Below are positions 34,798 through 44,739 of a DNA stretch of 64,000 nucleotides, piece by piece. Source of the DNA: Aquilonibacter sp963703325. Its GTDB lineage: Bacteria > Vulcanimicrobiota > Vulcanimicrobiia > Vulcanimicrobiales > Vulcanimicrobiaceae. A model generated the notes under the pieces. The model was not told where the DNA came from. It worked only from the letters and a program-made list of their open reading frames with translations, and did no database searches. Both the position numbers and the translations under genes were made by a program. The stretch lies in NCBI GenBank assembly GCA_963703325.1, contig OY969805.1, positions 1,612,001 through 1,676,000 of the forward strand, given 5' to 3'. The number at the start of each line of letters is the position of its first letter. Position 1 is the first letter of the stretch.

Positions 34798-35633
34798 CGA
34801 GTGGATATGGTCTCCGCCGGCTCGGACGGTTTAGCACCGACGTGAACCTGCAAATCTTCGTAGTCGCGCCGAACCGGATCCATGCGATCGTAGTATTTGA
34901 TAATCCGCGAACGATAGAAAATGGCAAGCGTGTCGAGAAATACCGTCCACACGTCATCCAGGTGAACGCGTCCGAAGCTTCGGCCAAAGTGCAGCGTTAC
35001 CGGCGCGTCAACGATCTTAAACCCCAGCCGATGGGCGTTGACCAGTACCTCGACGTCGAAAGCATAACGCTTGGCGAGTATTCTTGGAAACACGTCGCGG
35101 AGCACCTTGGCGCGGAACACCTTGAGACCGGTTTGGGTGTCGCGCAGCGGCAGCCCGAAGAGTAAGCGTACCAAGGCGTAATAGCCCATGCTCCATAGTC
35201 GACGCACCAGCGGATAGTTGATCTTGGAATCTCGATGCCACTTGCTTCCGATCACGACGTCCGCCTTGCGCGCCTCGAGGATCTCAATCATTCCGCGGAT
35301 TTGTTTGGGATGAAGGTCCATGTCCGCATCGAGAAACGCGACCAAGTCGCCGCGCGTATGGTAGAAGCCGCAGATCAACGCGTTGCCTTTGCCTTCGTTG
35401 CGCTGATAGCGGACGACCCGTATGTTGTCGCCCAGCTCCGCGAGCGCGCGGATTGCGGGAAGATATGTGCCGTCGGGACTGCCGTCATCGACGACGACGA
35501 TTTCGAAACTTGGGAAGAACTCCGTCAACGTGTCGATCGTCTCGAGCATATTCTCGACGATGTGCGACGCCTCGTTGTATGCGGGCATCACCACCGATAG
35601 TTTCGGGCGCGCGGCTAGGATGTGTTCAGTCAT
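34794..35633 (-). CDS. GT2-family dolichyl-phosphate-glucosyltransferase-like enzyme
   Basis: A 279-residue GT-A enzyme. It carries VVMPAYNEASHI, VVVDDGSPDGT, NEGKGNALICG, the metal-binding FLDADMDLHP, and the acceptor-side RDTQTGLKVFRAKV found in ALG5/dolichyl-phosphate beta-glucosyltransferase-type proteins. No clear membrane helix follows, but one hydrophobic patch (GYYALVRLLFGLPL) may touch the membrane. It likely makes a polyprenyl-phosphate sugar donor for the large GT-C-like proteins at 38-45 kb. Stop and start overlap neighbours on both sides, indicating operon membership. Confidence 0.88.
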   Translation of the reverse strand: MTEHILAARPKLSVVMPAYNEASHIVENMLETIDTLTEFFPSFEIVVVDDGSPDGTYLPAIRALAELGDNIRVVRYQRNEGKGNALICGFYHTRGDLVAFLDADMDLHPKQIRGMIEILEARKADVVIGSKWHRDSKINYPLVRRLWSMGYYALVRLLFGLPLRDTQTGLKVFRAKVLRDVFPRILAKRYAFDVEVLVNAHRLGFKIVDAPVTLHFGRSFGRVHLDDVWTVFLDTLAIFYRSRIIKYYDRMDPVRRDYEDLQVHVGAKPSEPAETISTR

Positions 35634-36741
35634 GACCGGCGCCGCCCGTGCTGTCCCGGAGGAACCGCTCGACGAAGGAGGTTGTGCTCTCCCACGTCAG
35701 CCCCCGCGCATCATCTTGAGCCGTCTGCGCAATGCGCGCATATCGCGCTTCATCATCGAGCATTTGTCGTATTCCTTGCGCGAGCGCCGACGGTGATTCC
35801 TCGGTCAAGAGACCGGTTAAGCCGTCTTTAATGGAGTCCTTTAGTCCCAAAATGCGATATCCGACGGCGGGGGTGCCTGCCAGGTTGGCTTCACTTACGG
35901 CAAGACCCCACCCCTCGCGCACCGAGCTCATCACAAGCAGCTTGGCTACTGCTAGCAAGCGACGCTTTTCCGCCTCGCTGACAAAGCCGGGCCACTCGAC
36001 GCGATCTTCGACACCCAGGCGCTGCGCGAGAGCGCGCAGCGATTCGCGCATGCCGCTGGTTCCGCCGCCGATAATCTGGAGCCGAAGGCGGTCATATGGC
36101 GGTGTGCGCAGCAATGCCAACGCCTGGATCTGCTGGTCTAACCGTTTCGAACGAGTCACGCGCCCGAGCGAAACGATCGTGTCATCGCGCTCGCGGAGCG
36201 GAAGCGGTGGTTGGGCCGCGTACTGGTCGATTGCCAGCGGCATGATACCGATTCTGCCGGTAAAACCCATCTCGTTGCGCAGTGACGATTCAGATGACGC
36301 AGAGAGTGTTAAGGTGGGTACCTGCCGATAGGGGCGAAGGTACAACGGCTCCAGTGCGTACCCAATCTGCGCGATCCCGGGCGGTGCTTCGTAATACCAG
36401 ATCTCGCGCGCGAGTTGGTGAATACAGGCGACGACGGGCGTTCGAGAATATACCGGCGTCATGAACGGGAGCGTGTTCACCTCGTCGACGACGACGTCGA
36501 GATCGCTGGTCTCCCGATAGTACCCGTACGCGTGTGCGCGTACCGTTAGTGCCGTGCCTCGTCGAACGACCTTGACGCCGTCGATGACCTCGCTATCTGC
36601 GCCGCCCGGAAAAGCGCCGGTAAACCACGTGACGCGATGTCCTCGATCGACGAGCCTTTTGAAAATGCCAAAGGTGAGAACCTCTGCGCCGCCCTTTCGT
36701 GGGTGTTTGATATCGCGCCAGTTCATCCACAGGATGTTCAT
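35626..36741 (-). CDS. GT4-family glycosyltransferase
   Basis: A 371-residue GT-B enzyme. The N-terminal domain begins with NWRDIKHPRKGGAEVLTFG, a donor/acceptor loop typical of this group. The C-terminal nucleotide-binding domain has VSLGRVTRSKRLDQ, and an EX7E motif in REGWGLAVSEANLAGTP. It transfers a sugar from a nucleotide donor to the growing lipid-linked glycan in the cytosol. It overlaps the following GT2 gene by 8 bases. Donor and linkage are not readable. Confidence 0.92.
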   Translation of the reverse strand: MNILWMNWRDIKHPRKGGAEVLTFGIFKRLVDRGHRVTWFTGAFPGGADSEVIDGVKVVRRGTALTVRAHAYGYYRETSDLDVVVDEVNTLPFMTPVYSRTPVVACIHQLAREIWYYEAPPGIAQIGYALEPLYLRPYRQVPTLTLSASSESSLRNEMGFTGRIGIMPLAIDQYAAQPPLPLRERDDTIVSLGRVTRSKRLDQQIQALALLRTPPYDRLRLQIIGGGTSGMRESLRALAQRLGVEDRVEWPGFVSEAEKRRLLAVAKLLVMSSVREGWGLAVSEANLAGTPAVGYRILGLKDSIKDGLTGLLTEESPSALAQGIRQMLDDEARYARIAQTAQDDARGLTWESTTSFVERFLRDSTGGAGHD

Positions 36742-36747
36742 CCCGGC

Positions 36748-37767
36748 TTACTCTTTTGACGTATGCGAGGAATCGAGCCGGTTACGGCCGCGTACGAGCA
36801 GGTCGATCGCATCGGGCAAATTGCGCAGTGCCTCGCCGGCTGTTATCCACGCAAACACAAGTGTCATCACCGGATGGTAGAGCCACAGCGGCTCGCGATC
36901 GCGAAGGGCTCGATAGACGGCGACGGTGCACGGTGCCACGACGCTCGCCGCGTACAACGGCCACAGGCGGCGGCGGGCGATTCGTGCTTCCGGCACGTAT
37001 TGGTCCCGCCAACGCAACGCCGAGTCTTTTTTAAGACTCCTTGCGATGATGCCTCGGAACTTTCGCATGACATCGCGCAAACTGGTTGCGGTGTAGTGAT
37101 CGACCACCGGTGCTTCGACGATCGCAACCAGGCTGCCGGATTCCAAGAGTTGCAAAATCACGCCGACATCGTCGGCGTAGCCTTCTTGCATGCGAAAGGG
37201 TCCGCGCAGCACAGCGCCTTGAGCAAACGCCAAGAGCGGCGGAAACGTGGAGGGAAATTCATACAGAGAAAAGCCATCTCCGTGCGCCGCCGGCTTATAG
37301 ACGCGTGCGAGGTCGCGCGGATTCGATGCGTCGCCGTAGACAAAATGGTTAAACGGATCGGTAAAACGATTGATGTAGCGAACCGCTAGCGGATAGTCGG
37401 CATTGTTGCACGTCACGTACGGGAAGGCAAAACGGACGCGTCTATCACTGAACGCGGCGGCCATTCTCGTGCAGTATTCCGGATGCACGGGATTGTCGGC
37501 AGCGACGCCCGCGATGAGGTCGCCTTTGGCCTCAGCGAAGGCGGCCGGCAAGCTATGGATCGCCCTTTGCGCCGGATTGCGCATGATCGAAACATTATAG
37601 CGAGCAGCGCGCTCGCGCGTGTCGTCTTCCGAACCCTGATCGGGCACAATGATGTCGATCAGCTTCTGCGGATAATTCTGCGAACGAATAGACTGCAGGC
37701 AGCGATCGATTCGCAGGCTTTCGTTTCGAACCGGGACGATAAATGTGAATGTGGGTAAGTCCGACAC
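36748..37767 (-). CDS. GT2-family glycosyltransferase with C-terminal membrane helices
   Basis: A 339-residue transferase. The GT-A fold opens with FIVPVRNESLRIDRCLQSI and IIVPDQGSEDDT, and LIAGVAADNPVHP holds the acidic donor-binding position. The C-terminal third has two or three hydrophobic helices near LWPLYAASVVAPCTVAVY and LWLYHPVMTLVFAWITAG. The GTG at 37767 (VSDLPTFTF) lies just after the stop of the small membrane protein gene. Frame continuation upstream of this has no homology and overlaps that gene. It probably extends a polyprenyl-linked glycan. Confidence 0.85.
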   Translation of the reverse strand: MSDLPTFTFIVPVRNESLRIDRCLQSIRSQNYPQKLIDIIVPDQGSEDDTRERAARYNVSIMRNPAQRAIHSLPAAFAEAKGDLIAGVAADNPVHPEYCTRMAAAFSDRRVRFAFPYVTCNNADYPLAVRYINRFTDPFNHFVYGDASNPRDLARVYKPAAHGDGFSLYEFPSTFPPLLAFAQGAVLRGPFRMQEGYADDVGVILQLLESGSLVAIVEAPVVDHYTATSLRDVMRKFRGIIARSLKKDSALRWRDQYVPEARIARRRLWPLYAASVVAPCTVAVYRALRDREPLWLYHPVMTLVFAWITAGEALRNLPDAIDLLVRGRNRLDSSHTSKE

Positions 37768-37769
37768 GG

Positions 37770-38135
37770 CTATCTCGATTGTGACCCCCGGGCGATGAAG
37801 CGCACCAGGCGTGCTCCGGTCCAACGCCAGAATTGCCAAACGATCGGAATCAAGAGTGCGACGATCGCGGCCGTGCTTAGTTGTTCGGCAGCCGTAGCAT
37901 TGCCTTCCGATGCCAGTAGGCGGCGCAGCCCCGCCAAGGCCGCATAGATCGCGCCGGCCACAAAAGCGAATCGGATCGTGCCGGGTGCAATCACCAACGC
38001 CGCTATCGGCGGGATCACCATCAGCGCTACGAACTGCGAAAGCGACGGCCCAACGATCACCGGCAGGCTCCAGGTTACGTACGCCGCGGCAACGACCGAC
38101 GCGATGGCGACAACGACGCGAAGAAGCCTCGTCAT
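37770..38135 (-). CDS. Small four-helix membrane protein of unknown function
   Basis: A 121-residue protein made almost entirely of four hydrophobic segments (LLRVVVAIASVVAAAYV, FVALMVIPPIAALVIA, FAFVAGAIYAALAGL, TAAIVALLIPIVWQFW). I recognise no family. Its start overlaps the stop of the giant GT-C-like gene (ATGA), and its stop is 2 bases from the next glycosyltransferase. It may be an accessory subunit of the giant membrane protein. The chosen ATG removes an upstream stretch that is antisense-like and polar. Confidence 0.7.
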   Translation of the reverse strand: MTRLLRVVVAIASVVAAAYVTWSLPVIVGPSLSQFVALMVIPPIAALVIAPGTIRFAFVAGAIYAALAGLRRLLASEGNATAAEQLSTAAIVALLIPIVWQFWRWTGARLVRFIARGSQSR

Positions 38136-41100
38136 GCTGTTCTGCTCCTGGTTCGCATGAGGATGAAAGCAAGCCAGCCAGTGCTCGCGATTAGCCAAAC
38201 GATCGCTGAGCCTTGCAGGACGGCGTCGAGACTCATGATCATCAACAGCCGTTGCTTTCCGCCCGGAATCCACCAGCCGTTCAGCGTGTCGTCGACGCGA
38301 TAGTGGTCGGTGTCGGCCAAGAGATAGGGCTTCGCGCGAACGTAGTCAAGTAACGCCGAGCCGCTCGCCACATAGGTAGCCGGAACTAGAGCGAGGCGCC
38401 AGCGCGGATCATAGGCTTCGCTGAAGACCAGCAAGCCGCCGTGCGAATCGATCGTGCCCGAATACTCGGTTCCGACACGCTGCGATCCGTCGCGAATGTC
38501 GGCAACGTCGAAACGTCGCGGCGTTCCGCGGTCGAGCACGACCGACACCGGGCGAATCGGGAAAGCCGGATACGATTCGAGATGATGCGAGCCCTTCGCG
38601 AGTGGTACCGATCCATGCAGCGCGTCGTATTCCGTTTCCGGTAGGTGATGGATCGAGCGATAGCGGATCGGCCGTCCGTCCAGCGTGAGTGCAGGAACGA
38701 GATCGCTCGCGAGCGCCGATGCCGTTGCGCGGGTTGCAACGGCGAATCGGATGGTTCGCAACTTGTGACTTGATGGGATAAGGGCGATTGTTATCGTGTA
38801 GCCGCGCGCCCACTCTGGTGTGAGATGCGACATATCCATCGAGACACGGCGCCACAAGCCCGCGAGCGTGGGAACGTTCCCGCATGGGACCGGCTCGCAA
38901 TGCGGGCTGTCGGTATTCCACGGGATCGACGTCTCGTCGCGTATTTCACCGGCCCCAAAACCGGCATTCTCGTTGATACCGAGTATTTGGCTGAAGAGCC
39001 GATGCCGGTTAAAGTCGAAGGCGCTCAACTTCACCACGACCGCAGCGTCTTGATAAAAGTCGAAGTCGAGCCCTGGCGCAACGGGTGCCGCGATCTCATC
39101 GCTGAGGCGAACCGGCCGCGCTTGCGGGCCGCTGCTCGTGAACGTGAACTCGCGCACGCCGGGGACCGGCTGGCGCTGCTCGACGCGGTATCCCGGCGAT
39201 TGCGGACGGAAATCTTCGGGGAAAGCCGCCTTGTCCGGGCGAGCAGCGGCGTCAAAACCGGCGATCTCAAACTCTTCCGGTGTTTCGTGCACCTCAAGCG
39301 CCACGGGAAGCCATTGCTCGAGCACGGAGCGTTCCGCCGCGTCGCTCTTTCCGATAACCGTCATGCCGATTGCAGTCAGCGTGTACGCACCGGAGCCGTC
39401 GGGTTCAAGCGGCAAGCGATTGGCGAACAGCCACGAGGCGTCATGCTGATGGTCGGCCAACAGCCGCGCGAAACGGCCTCGTAAGATCGTCTCTACCCAG
39501 TCAGAAAAATTACCGCGCAGCGCGGGCGAGAACTGACCCGCGGGATCGAGAAAGAACGTCGTGCTTCCGTCCGCAATGGAGCGCATGGCATAGACCAGAT
39601 AGCCGGTGCCGTTGTCGGGCTCCGAGGAGCCGTTCCAATAGAGGCGCAGCGACGGCGTCGTGGTCAAGCGAATGTTCAACCCGCGTGCTAACCAGCGAAC
39701 CGGAAGAGCGCGGGTTCCGGGCTCGACGCTTTCATCGAATGCGTTCGATGTGTCGTGCAGACCCCACGACGCTCCCTTTACCGGGTTACCGGTGGCCGGT
39801 GCATTCAAAACGAGCAGGTTTGCGCCGGGCGCGAAAGCGGCCTCAATCGTGCACGCGTGGTCCGCGCATCCAAAGCGTTTTCCTTGAAATTCGACGGTGA
39901 TGCTGTTGGTGGGTATGCCGAGCGACGTGGTTAACCCGGTCAAAGCAAGACGTGCACGGATCGGAATGGGATTGTCGCTATCGATCTCGACCGTTCCGTG
40001 ATAGGAATGATCGTGCGCCGCATACACGAGCGATCCGGCCTGCGCAACGCTCATCTGCGTGTCCAGGAAGAAGTTCGCGTCGCGATTCTTCAAACGAACC
40101 TGCGACACCGAAAGCGGGAACGCGTTCTGCTGGAGCAAGGACTGGTTCAAACGTCGCACGTCGAGCGTATTGGCGCTATACGCGGCCGTGCTGGTCACCG
40201 GCCAGAGGAACTGCGTGTCCATCAGCAGCGGGCGGTCCTCCATATACCAGGTGCTAGACGTTCCCGCAGTGTCGGCCGCCGTCGCAACGTACGCAAAGCG
40301 ACCGTGCTGCGCCATGGAATCGAGCTCTTTTGCACGCGAGACAATCGTGGCCGCGGCGGCCTTGCCGTTAGCTAGTGTATCTACCTGCCATGCTGCGGCC
40401 ACATAGTTCGGTACGCGTGCAGCAATGCCGGGCAACGGCTGATCGGGGATGAGGACCCCGAGCCGAGGGTTGACCAGTGGCGTGCCGGTGAGCGCTGCGA
40501 GACCTGCCGCAGAACCATTCAGTACAAACGGAACGGGAGCGACAAAGGCACGAGCTTCGAGCGGACGGTCGATCTCGAAGACGTACTGACGGCCAATGCG
40601 TCGCAGGAAGTGTGCCCAGGGTCGAGATTCCATGAAATCCCGCACGTCGTAGTAACCGGCCGCCGCAATCTGGGGTGAATAGACGACCTTGTCGTAGTCG
40701 TACGGTACGACGATATAACGAACGTTCATGAGGCGCAGCAGATCCGGCGCGTAGGGCTCGGCAAAGAACGTATAAAGGTCCCCAACGTGTACGTTGAAGT
40801 GACGGAAGCCATCATTCGGAGATCCGTTCTCGAGCTGCATCGCTTCGACGAAGGGATGATCGAGAACGGCGCGCATCGGCTCGATGTCGCGCGGTATGAC
40901 CAATGTCCGATCCTTGTTCGGCTGTGATTGGATGAACTGCTCTAACGCAAGGACGTCGCTGTGCATGTGATACGTGGCGAAAACCCTGAAACGCATGACA
41001 TTGAACGCATCGCTCATGATGAGCGCATAGCACGCGACGAGGACCACGGGAACGGCGGCTGCGAACGGCAGTACCTTCCGAGAAAGGCGCAGGCGTATCC

Positions 41101-42250
41101 AAGCCAGGATCTGCGCAATCCCTAGAGCGATGATTACGGCGTAGGTGATTTCGAGCAGCGACATCCACTTGGTGACATCGCGGAAGAGCGACATTCCGGG
41201 CGTGTGCAAGAAGATCCAGATGTTGATTTTATCGACCGGGAACGACGGCCCGGCGTCGAGGAAGACGGAGATGAATGCGCCGACCGACAGCGACCACACC
41301 CACTTCCGGCGCCAGACGAAGAACAGCGAGACGAACACGGCAACGGGAAGCGCGAAGAACCACCAGTCCGGATCTGCCGGTAGGAATGGATTGTTGGACG
41401 CAACCCAATGATAGAACACGGCGAAGCCGGACAAGGCATGTTGAGGGGTCATGAAGGCGGAGTTGTAAAGGTAGTCGGTCAGCGTGCCGTAGTCGGTTCC
41501 GTTGTTCGCAGGCTCGAAGAATTGCGGAAGTATCCAGTAGAGATTTGTGACGATTGCGGTGACGACGGCGACGCCGAGGGGAAGCGCTGCGCGTCGCAAC
41601 CGTTCGAGCGATTTGTCCCTGCACAGCTGTTCGACGGCGAAAATCAACGCCATGATGACGCTGATGTAGACATAGCGCAGGTCGTAGATAAGGAGAACGG
41701 TCAAGACGAGCCCGATCCCCAGACCTCGCCGAACCGTAGGACGCTCGATGAAGTTGAGCGCCATCAGCATGAAAAGCGGGATGAGCGCGGCGGCGATCAG
41801 CGACGGGATTGCTCCACGCTCGGTAGCCATGAGCACCCAGGTGTTGACCACGCAGATAGACGCCGCGACCGCGCTCGCGAATGGCGAGCGGGTCAGTCGC
41901 ATCGCAAGCGCGTACGGGCCGGCCACCCCGAGCACTAGGTACGGCCAGAAGAAAAAAACGCGCTCGATTACGCTCCATGAAACGTGTAGCCTCGAAAACA
42001 GCCCCATCAGCGCGAATAGGGGAAATTCGAACAGGTAGACTTCGTTTGTTTCACCGAGCTGCTGTGCACCGTTCCACGCCGGCGGCCACGGGAAGAAGGC
42101 GTTGAGTTCGTCCGGAACGCGACGCACCCAATCGGAACCGAGGACCAACCCAGGCGTTACCCATGCGTGAAAGACGGCGAGCACGAGGATCGCAGGAAGA
42201 ATAATCGGCCAATGTCGGCGCAACAGCTTGAGGACGGTGACGCGCGGCAA
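38132..42250 (-). CDS. Giant GT-C-like membrane protein with large extracytoplasmic domain (AftD/YfhO-like)
   Basis: A 1372-residue protein. Residues 1-480 hold about eleven membrane helices. The first extracytoplasmic loop carries acidic residues in SDWVRRVPDELNAFF, as expected for GT-C enzymes. The middle (about 480-1330) is a long soluble beta-rich region, closed by a final helix near the C-terminus. The layout resembles actinobacterial AftD-type arabinofuranosyltransferases and YfhO proteins, which glycosylate envelope polymers from polyprenyl donors. The start is TTG at 42250 with a perfect AGGAGGT 7 bases upstream. It is coupled to the small membrane protein gene. Acceptor and sugar are unknown. 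Confidence 0.74.
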   Translation of the reverse strand: MPRVTVLKLLRRHWPIILPAILVLAVFHAWVTPGLVLGSDWVRRVPDELNAFFPWPPAWNGAQQLGETNEVYLFEFPLFALMGLFSRLHVSWSVIERVFFFWPYLVLGVAGPYALAMRLTRSPFASAVAASICVVNTWVLMATERGAIPSLIAAALIPLFMLMALNFIERPTVRRGLGIGLVLTVLLIYDLRYVYISVIMALIFAVEQLCRDKSLERLRRAALPLGVAVVTAIVTNLYWILPQFFEPANNGTDYGTLTDYLYNSAFMTPQHALSGFAVFYHWVASNNPFLPADPDWWFFALPVAVFVSLFFVWRRKWVWSLSVGAFISVFLDAGPSFPVDKINIWIFLHTPGMSLFRDVTKWMSLLEITYAVIIALGIAQILAWIRLRLSRKVLPFAAAVPVVLVACYALIMSDAFNVMRFRVFATYHMHSDVLALEQFIQSQPNKDRTLVIPRDIEPMRAVLDHPFVEAMQLENGSPNDGFRHFNVHVGDLYTFFAEPYAPDLLRLMNVRYIVVPYDYDKVVYSPQIAAAGYYDVRDFMESRPWAHFLRRIGRQYVFEIDRPLEARAFVAPVPFVLNGSAAGLAALTGTPLVNPRLGVLIPDQPLPGIAARVPNYVAAAWQVDTLANGKAAAATIVSRAKELDSMAQHGRFAYVATAADTAGTSSTWYMEDRPLLMDTQFLWPVTSTAAYSANTLDVRRLNQSLLQQNAFPLSVSQVRLKNRDANFFLDTQMSVAQAGSLVYAAHDHSYHGTVEIDSDNPIPIRARLALTGLTTSLGIPTNSITVEFQGKRFGCADHACTIEAAFAPGANLLVLNAPATGNPVKGASWGLHDTSNAFDESVEPGTRALPVRWLARGLNIRLTTTPSLRLYWNGSSEPDNGTGYLVYAMRSIADGSTTFFLDPAGQFSPALRGNFSDWVETILRGRFARLLADHQHDASWLFANRLPLEPDGSGAYTLTAIGMTVIGKSDAAERSVLEQWLPVALEVHETPEEFEIAGFDAAARPDKAAFPEDFRPQSPGYRVEQRQPVPGVREFTFTSSGPQARPVRLSDEIAAPVAPGLDFDFYQDAAVVVKLSAFDFNRHRLFSQILGINENAGFGAGEIRDETSIPWNTDSPHCEPVPCGNVPTLAGLWRRVSMDMSHLTPEWARGYTITIALIPSSHKLRTIRFAVATRATASALASDLVPALTLDGRPIRYRSIHHLPETEYDALHGSVPLAKGSHHLESYPAFPIRPVSVVLDRGTPRRFDVADIRDGSQRVGTEYSGTIDSHGGLLVFSEAYDPRWRLALVPATYVASGSALLDYVRAKPYLLADTDHYRVDDTLNGWWIPGGKQRLLMIMSLDAVLQGSAIVWLIASTGWLAFILMRTRSRTA

Positions 42251-42267
42251 AAAGAAGACCTCCTAGA

Positions 42268-44739
42268 TCATCGCGTGCGGTGCGGAAACGCAAGGAGCAT
42301 GAGAACCAGGCACAGAGCGCCGGCAAGAACGACGATTGTCCAGAGTAGGCCGATTGGAGGGCCGCTCGGAACGAGCGCGAGTCGCCATTGTCCGGGGCGC
42401 AGAACCCAGCCGGTAGCAAATCCATCGGCGAGTACCGACCTCGGCGCTGGTTCTCCGTTCACAATCAGGCTCCATCCTGCGTCGCGCCCGTAGTGCGCGA
42501 CGACGATGCCCGGGCGTAGTAGGACAAAAGTCCCAGGCCCAAACGGGTGAGCGATTGCACTGGTAGCAATAGTGCTCTTCGTCGGGCGCACGCCATAAGG
42601 GCAGCGCGCGAGTTTCCAGACTGCTAGGCCCTCCGGCAGTAGCCGATTTGCGCGCTGCGGCGGCATCCACCTATAGGGCGCATCGGCAGGCGCAGCAAGG
42701 GCCCACGTCGTGACCCGCAGCGCGGCATCGCGCGTGACGAACACGTCCTCGAAAGCATTGTCGAAATTCAAAAAGAGCCGATCCAACGCGGAGAGAGGTA
42801 CCCACTCGCGCGCAATGTCGGTCGATTCGTACGAGGCGGCGTCGAATGGCGTGGCGGCGCACCCTATCGGCGGCGGAGGATCGTTGGTCACCTCGTCAGT
42901 TGCGCCGCGGCGCCGCGCTATCGGAAGGATCGATGACCAGTCGCCGGTGATCGCGGCATCGCCGGCGAGAGTGAATCGTCCGCGATAACAGGGCACCGCG
43001 TACAGATGGTACGGTCCTCGCGTTGCGATTTCGCGTAGGCCCGCCCGCTGCATCGTCTGCGCACTTGGAACGGAGAGCGACGAGAACGCTGCACCGGACG
43101 GAATGGTTGTGCCGTCACGAACGACGACGGCTTGGATGCCCAAGTCGGCGAACAGGCCGCACGCGGCGCGATCACCAGCATTCAACGCAACGACGGCTTG
43201 AGCAAGAGCCGCGGTTGGGCGATACTCCACATACGGTGCGTGCCGGCCGGTAACGAACGCTTCGCTATCGACGCCGCCGCGCGAATTCGCGAAAGAGACT
43301 GGCGGCAAGCCCGGCCACCAGAGAATTTGGCCCGACTCCGGCAGAGCGTCGATCTGATGCACGACGGCTTCGCGGTCCGGCGAATCGGCCGCCGAAGGCG
43401 TTAGGCGCGTGATCGCACCGGAAAATGCAGCGAACGTAAGCGGCAGCAACACCGCAAACGCGACAGCCGGGCCTGCCCACGAAGGTGCTTTCGCGGTGCG
43501 CGCGATCGTAGCGACGCCTGCTGCTGCGAGGATGATGAAGGCCGGCGCGGTGATGGCTTGCGCGTGGGTAAACTCGCGCAAGGCGATTGCATCCGGTACG
43601 TTGGTAAATAGCCACGCGATCGGTGACGCGAGTGGACCGTCCAGTCCACTGCTCCAAATGGCCGAGAGCAACCAGACTCCAGCGAGCGTACGTGTCAAGG
43701 CATTGCGAAAAGCGCCGATCCCCGCGAAAATGAGCGCGCCGAATGCCAAGGCGAACCCGACGCCGCTTTGCCAATGCGCAAAATAGTGCGCAGCGTCCGC
43801 GCCCGAAACAAGTGCCAGCGCGAGCGGATCGCTTTGCGCGGATTGCCAGGTAAGGTTCGTGCGCTGTTGCGCAAAGGCGTTGAGGTGCGTGCCGTAGGCC
43901 ATCGCAACGATCGCCGGCGTTTGAAGGCCGATCATGAGCACGAGCCCGATGCCCGCTGCGACCCGCGCGCGCGCGTGCGTAACGAACGGCAGCGCAGCGA
44001 CCGGGAAGAAGAGCAAGAATTGGGCCTGCCCTCCGGCGATGCCCCACAGCGCGCCAAGGCCACCCGCCGCGCGCAACGAGCGACCGGGATGGATTGCTAG
44101 CGCAAGCGCTCCCGGAAAGAGTGCGTATCCGAGGATCCACTCGAGATGTCCGGCATTGAGGCGGTTGAACCAGACCGGCATGGCGACGATCGCGAGCGCC
44201 AAAACAGCTTGATACGGCTTGGGAAGACCGATTCGCGCCGCAAGGAAGCCGGTTCCCAAACCCGCGCAGGCACCGATCACGCCGAGCAGCGCGAGCAACG
44301 CGAGATTACTCGGTAATGCGTAACCGAATACCCATCCGGCTATCGCGATAGGATACGTGCCCAGCGCCTGCACGGCGGGAGCGCCGCTTCCCCACGGCAG
44401 CCAGATCGAGGTTAGGGTTGCAAGCTGATCGTGCGACTGGGTCGCGTCGAGCGGCCACTTCCAATCGTGTGCGAATCCGGGTGCCCCACGAACCCATCCG
44501 AATACACCAAAAATCGCCCCCGCTGCGCCGAGCAACGCGGTTAGTAGCGGGTTTGTTGCCGTCACTTCTTCGCCCGCTGCGTCATTCGCCGAACGCATCA
44601 GCAGGAGCCCAAGGCAGAGCGCAGCGGCGATTAACTGAATTGCGGTGGCGAGGAACGGTAGGTAGTCGAGTCGATCTGCCAGCGCCATCGCCACGACGGC
44701 CGCGGCAAACATCGCCGGTTTAATCCGGGGCGACGTCAT
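42268..44739 (-). CDS. Second large GT-C-like membrane protein
   Basis: An 823-residue protein with about twelve membrane helices over residues 1-480, a soluble extracytoplasmic region (about 480-795), and a closing helix (WTIVVLAGALCLVLMLLAFP). It shares the design of its 1372-residue neighbour but not obvious close sequence identity. The likely class is a polyprenyl-donor glycosyltransferase. The ATG at 44739 (MTSPRIKPAM) overlaps the end of the mannosidase gene by 20 bases. The open frame upstream of this point is excluded. The pair may act in sequence on one exported glycan. Confidence 0.7.
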   Translation of the reverse strand: MTSPRIKPAMFAAAVVAMALADRLDYLPFLATAIQLIAAALCLGLLLMRSANDAAGEEVTATNPLLTALLGAAGAIFGVFGWVRGAPGFAHDWKWPLDATQSHDQLATLTSIWLPWGSGAPAVQALGTYPIAIAGWVFGYALPSNLALLALLGVIGACAGLGTGFLAARIGLPKPYQAVLALAIVAMPVWFNRLNAGHLEWILGYALFPGALALAIHPGRSLRAAGGLGALWGIAGGQAQFLLFFPVAALPFVTHARARVAAGIGLVLMIGLQTPAIVAMAYGTHLNAFAQQRTNLTWQSAQSDPLALALVSGADAAHYFAHWQSGVGFALAFGALIFAGIGAFRNALTRTLAGVWLLSAIWSSGLDGPLASPIAWLFTNVPDAIALREFTHAQAITAPAFIILAAAGVATIARTAKAPSWAGPAVAFAVLLPLTFAAFSGAITRLTPSAADSPDREAVVHQIDALPESGQILWWPGLPPVSFANSRGGVDSEAFVTGRHAPYVEYRPTAALAQAVVALNAGDRAACGLFADLGIQAVVVRDGTTIPSGAAFSSLSVPSAQTMQRAGLREIATRGPYHLYAVPCYRGRFTLAGDAAITGDWSSILPIARRRGATDEVTNDPPPPIGCAATPFDAASYESTDIAREWVPLSALDRLFLNFDNAFEDVFVTRDAALRVTTWALAAPADAPYRWMPPQRANRLLPEGLAVWKLARCPYGVRPTKSTIATSAIAHPFGPGTFVLLRPGIVVAHYGRDAGWSLIVNGEPAPRSVLADGFATGWVLRPGQWRLALVPSGPPIGLLWTIVVLAGALCLVLMLLAFPHRTR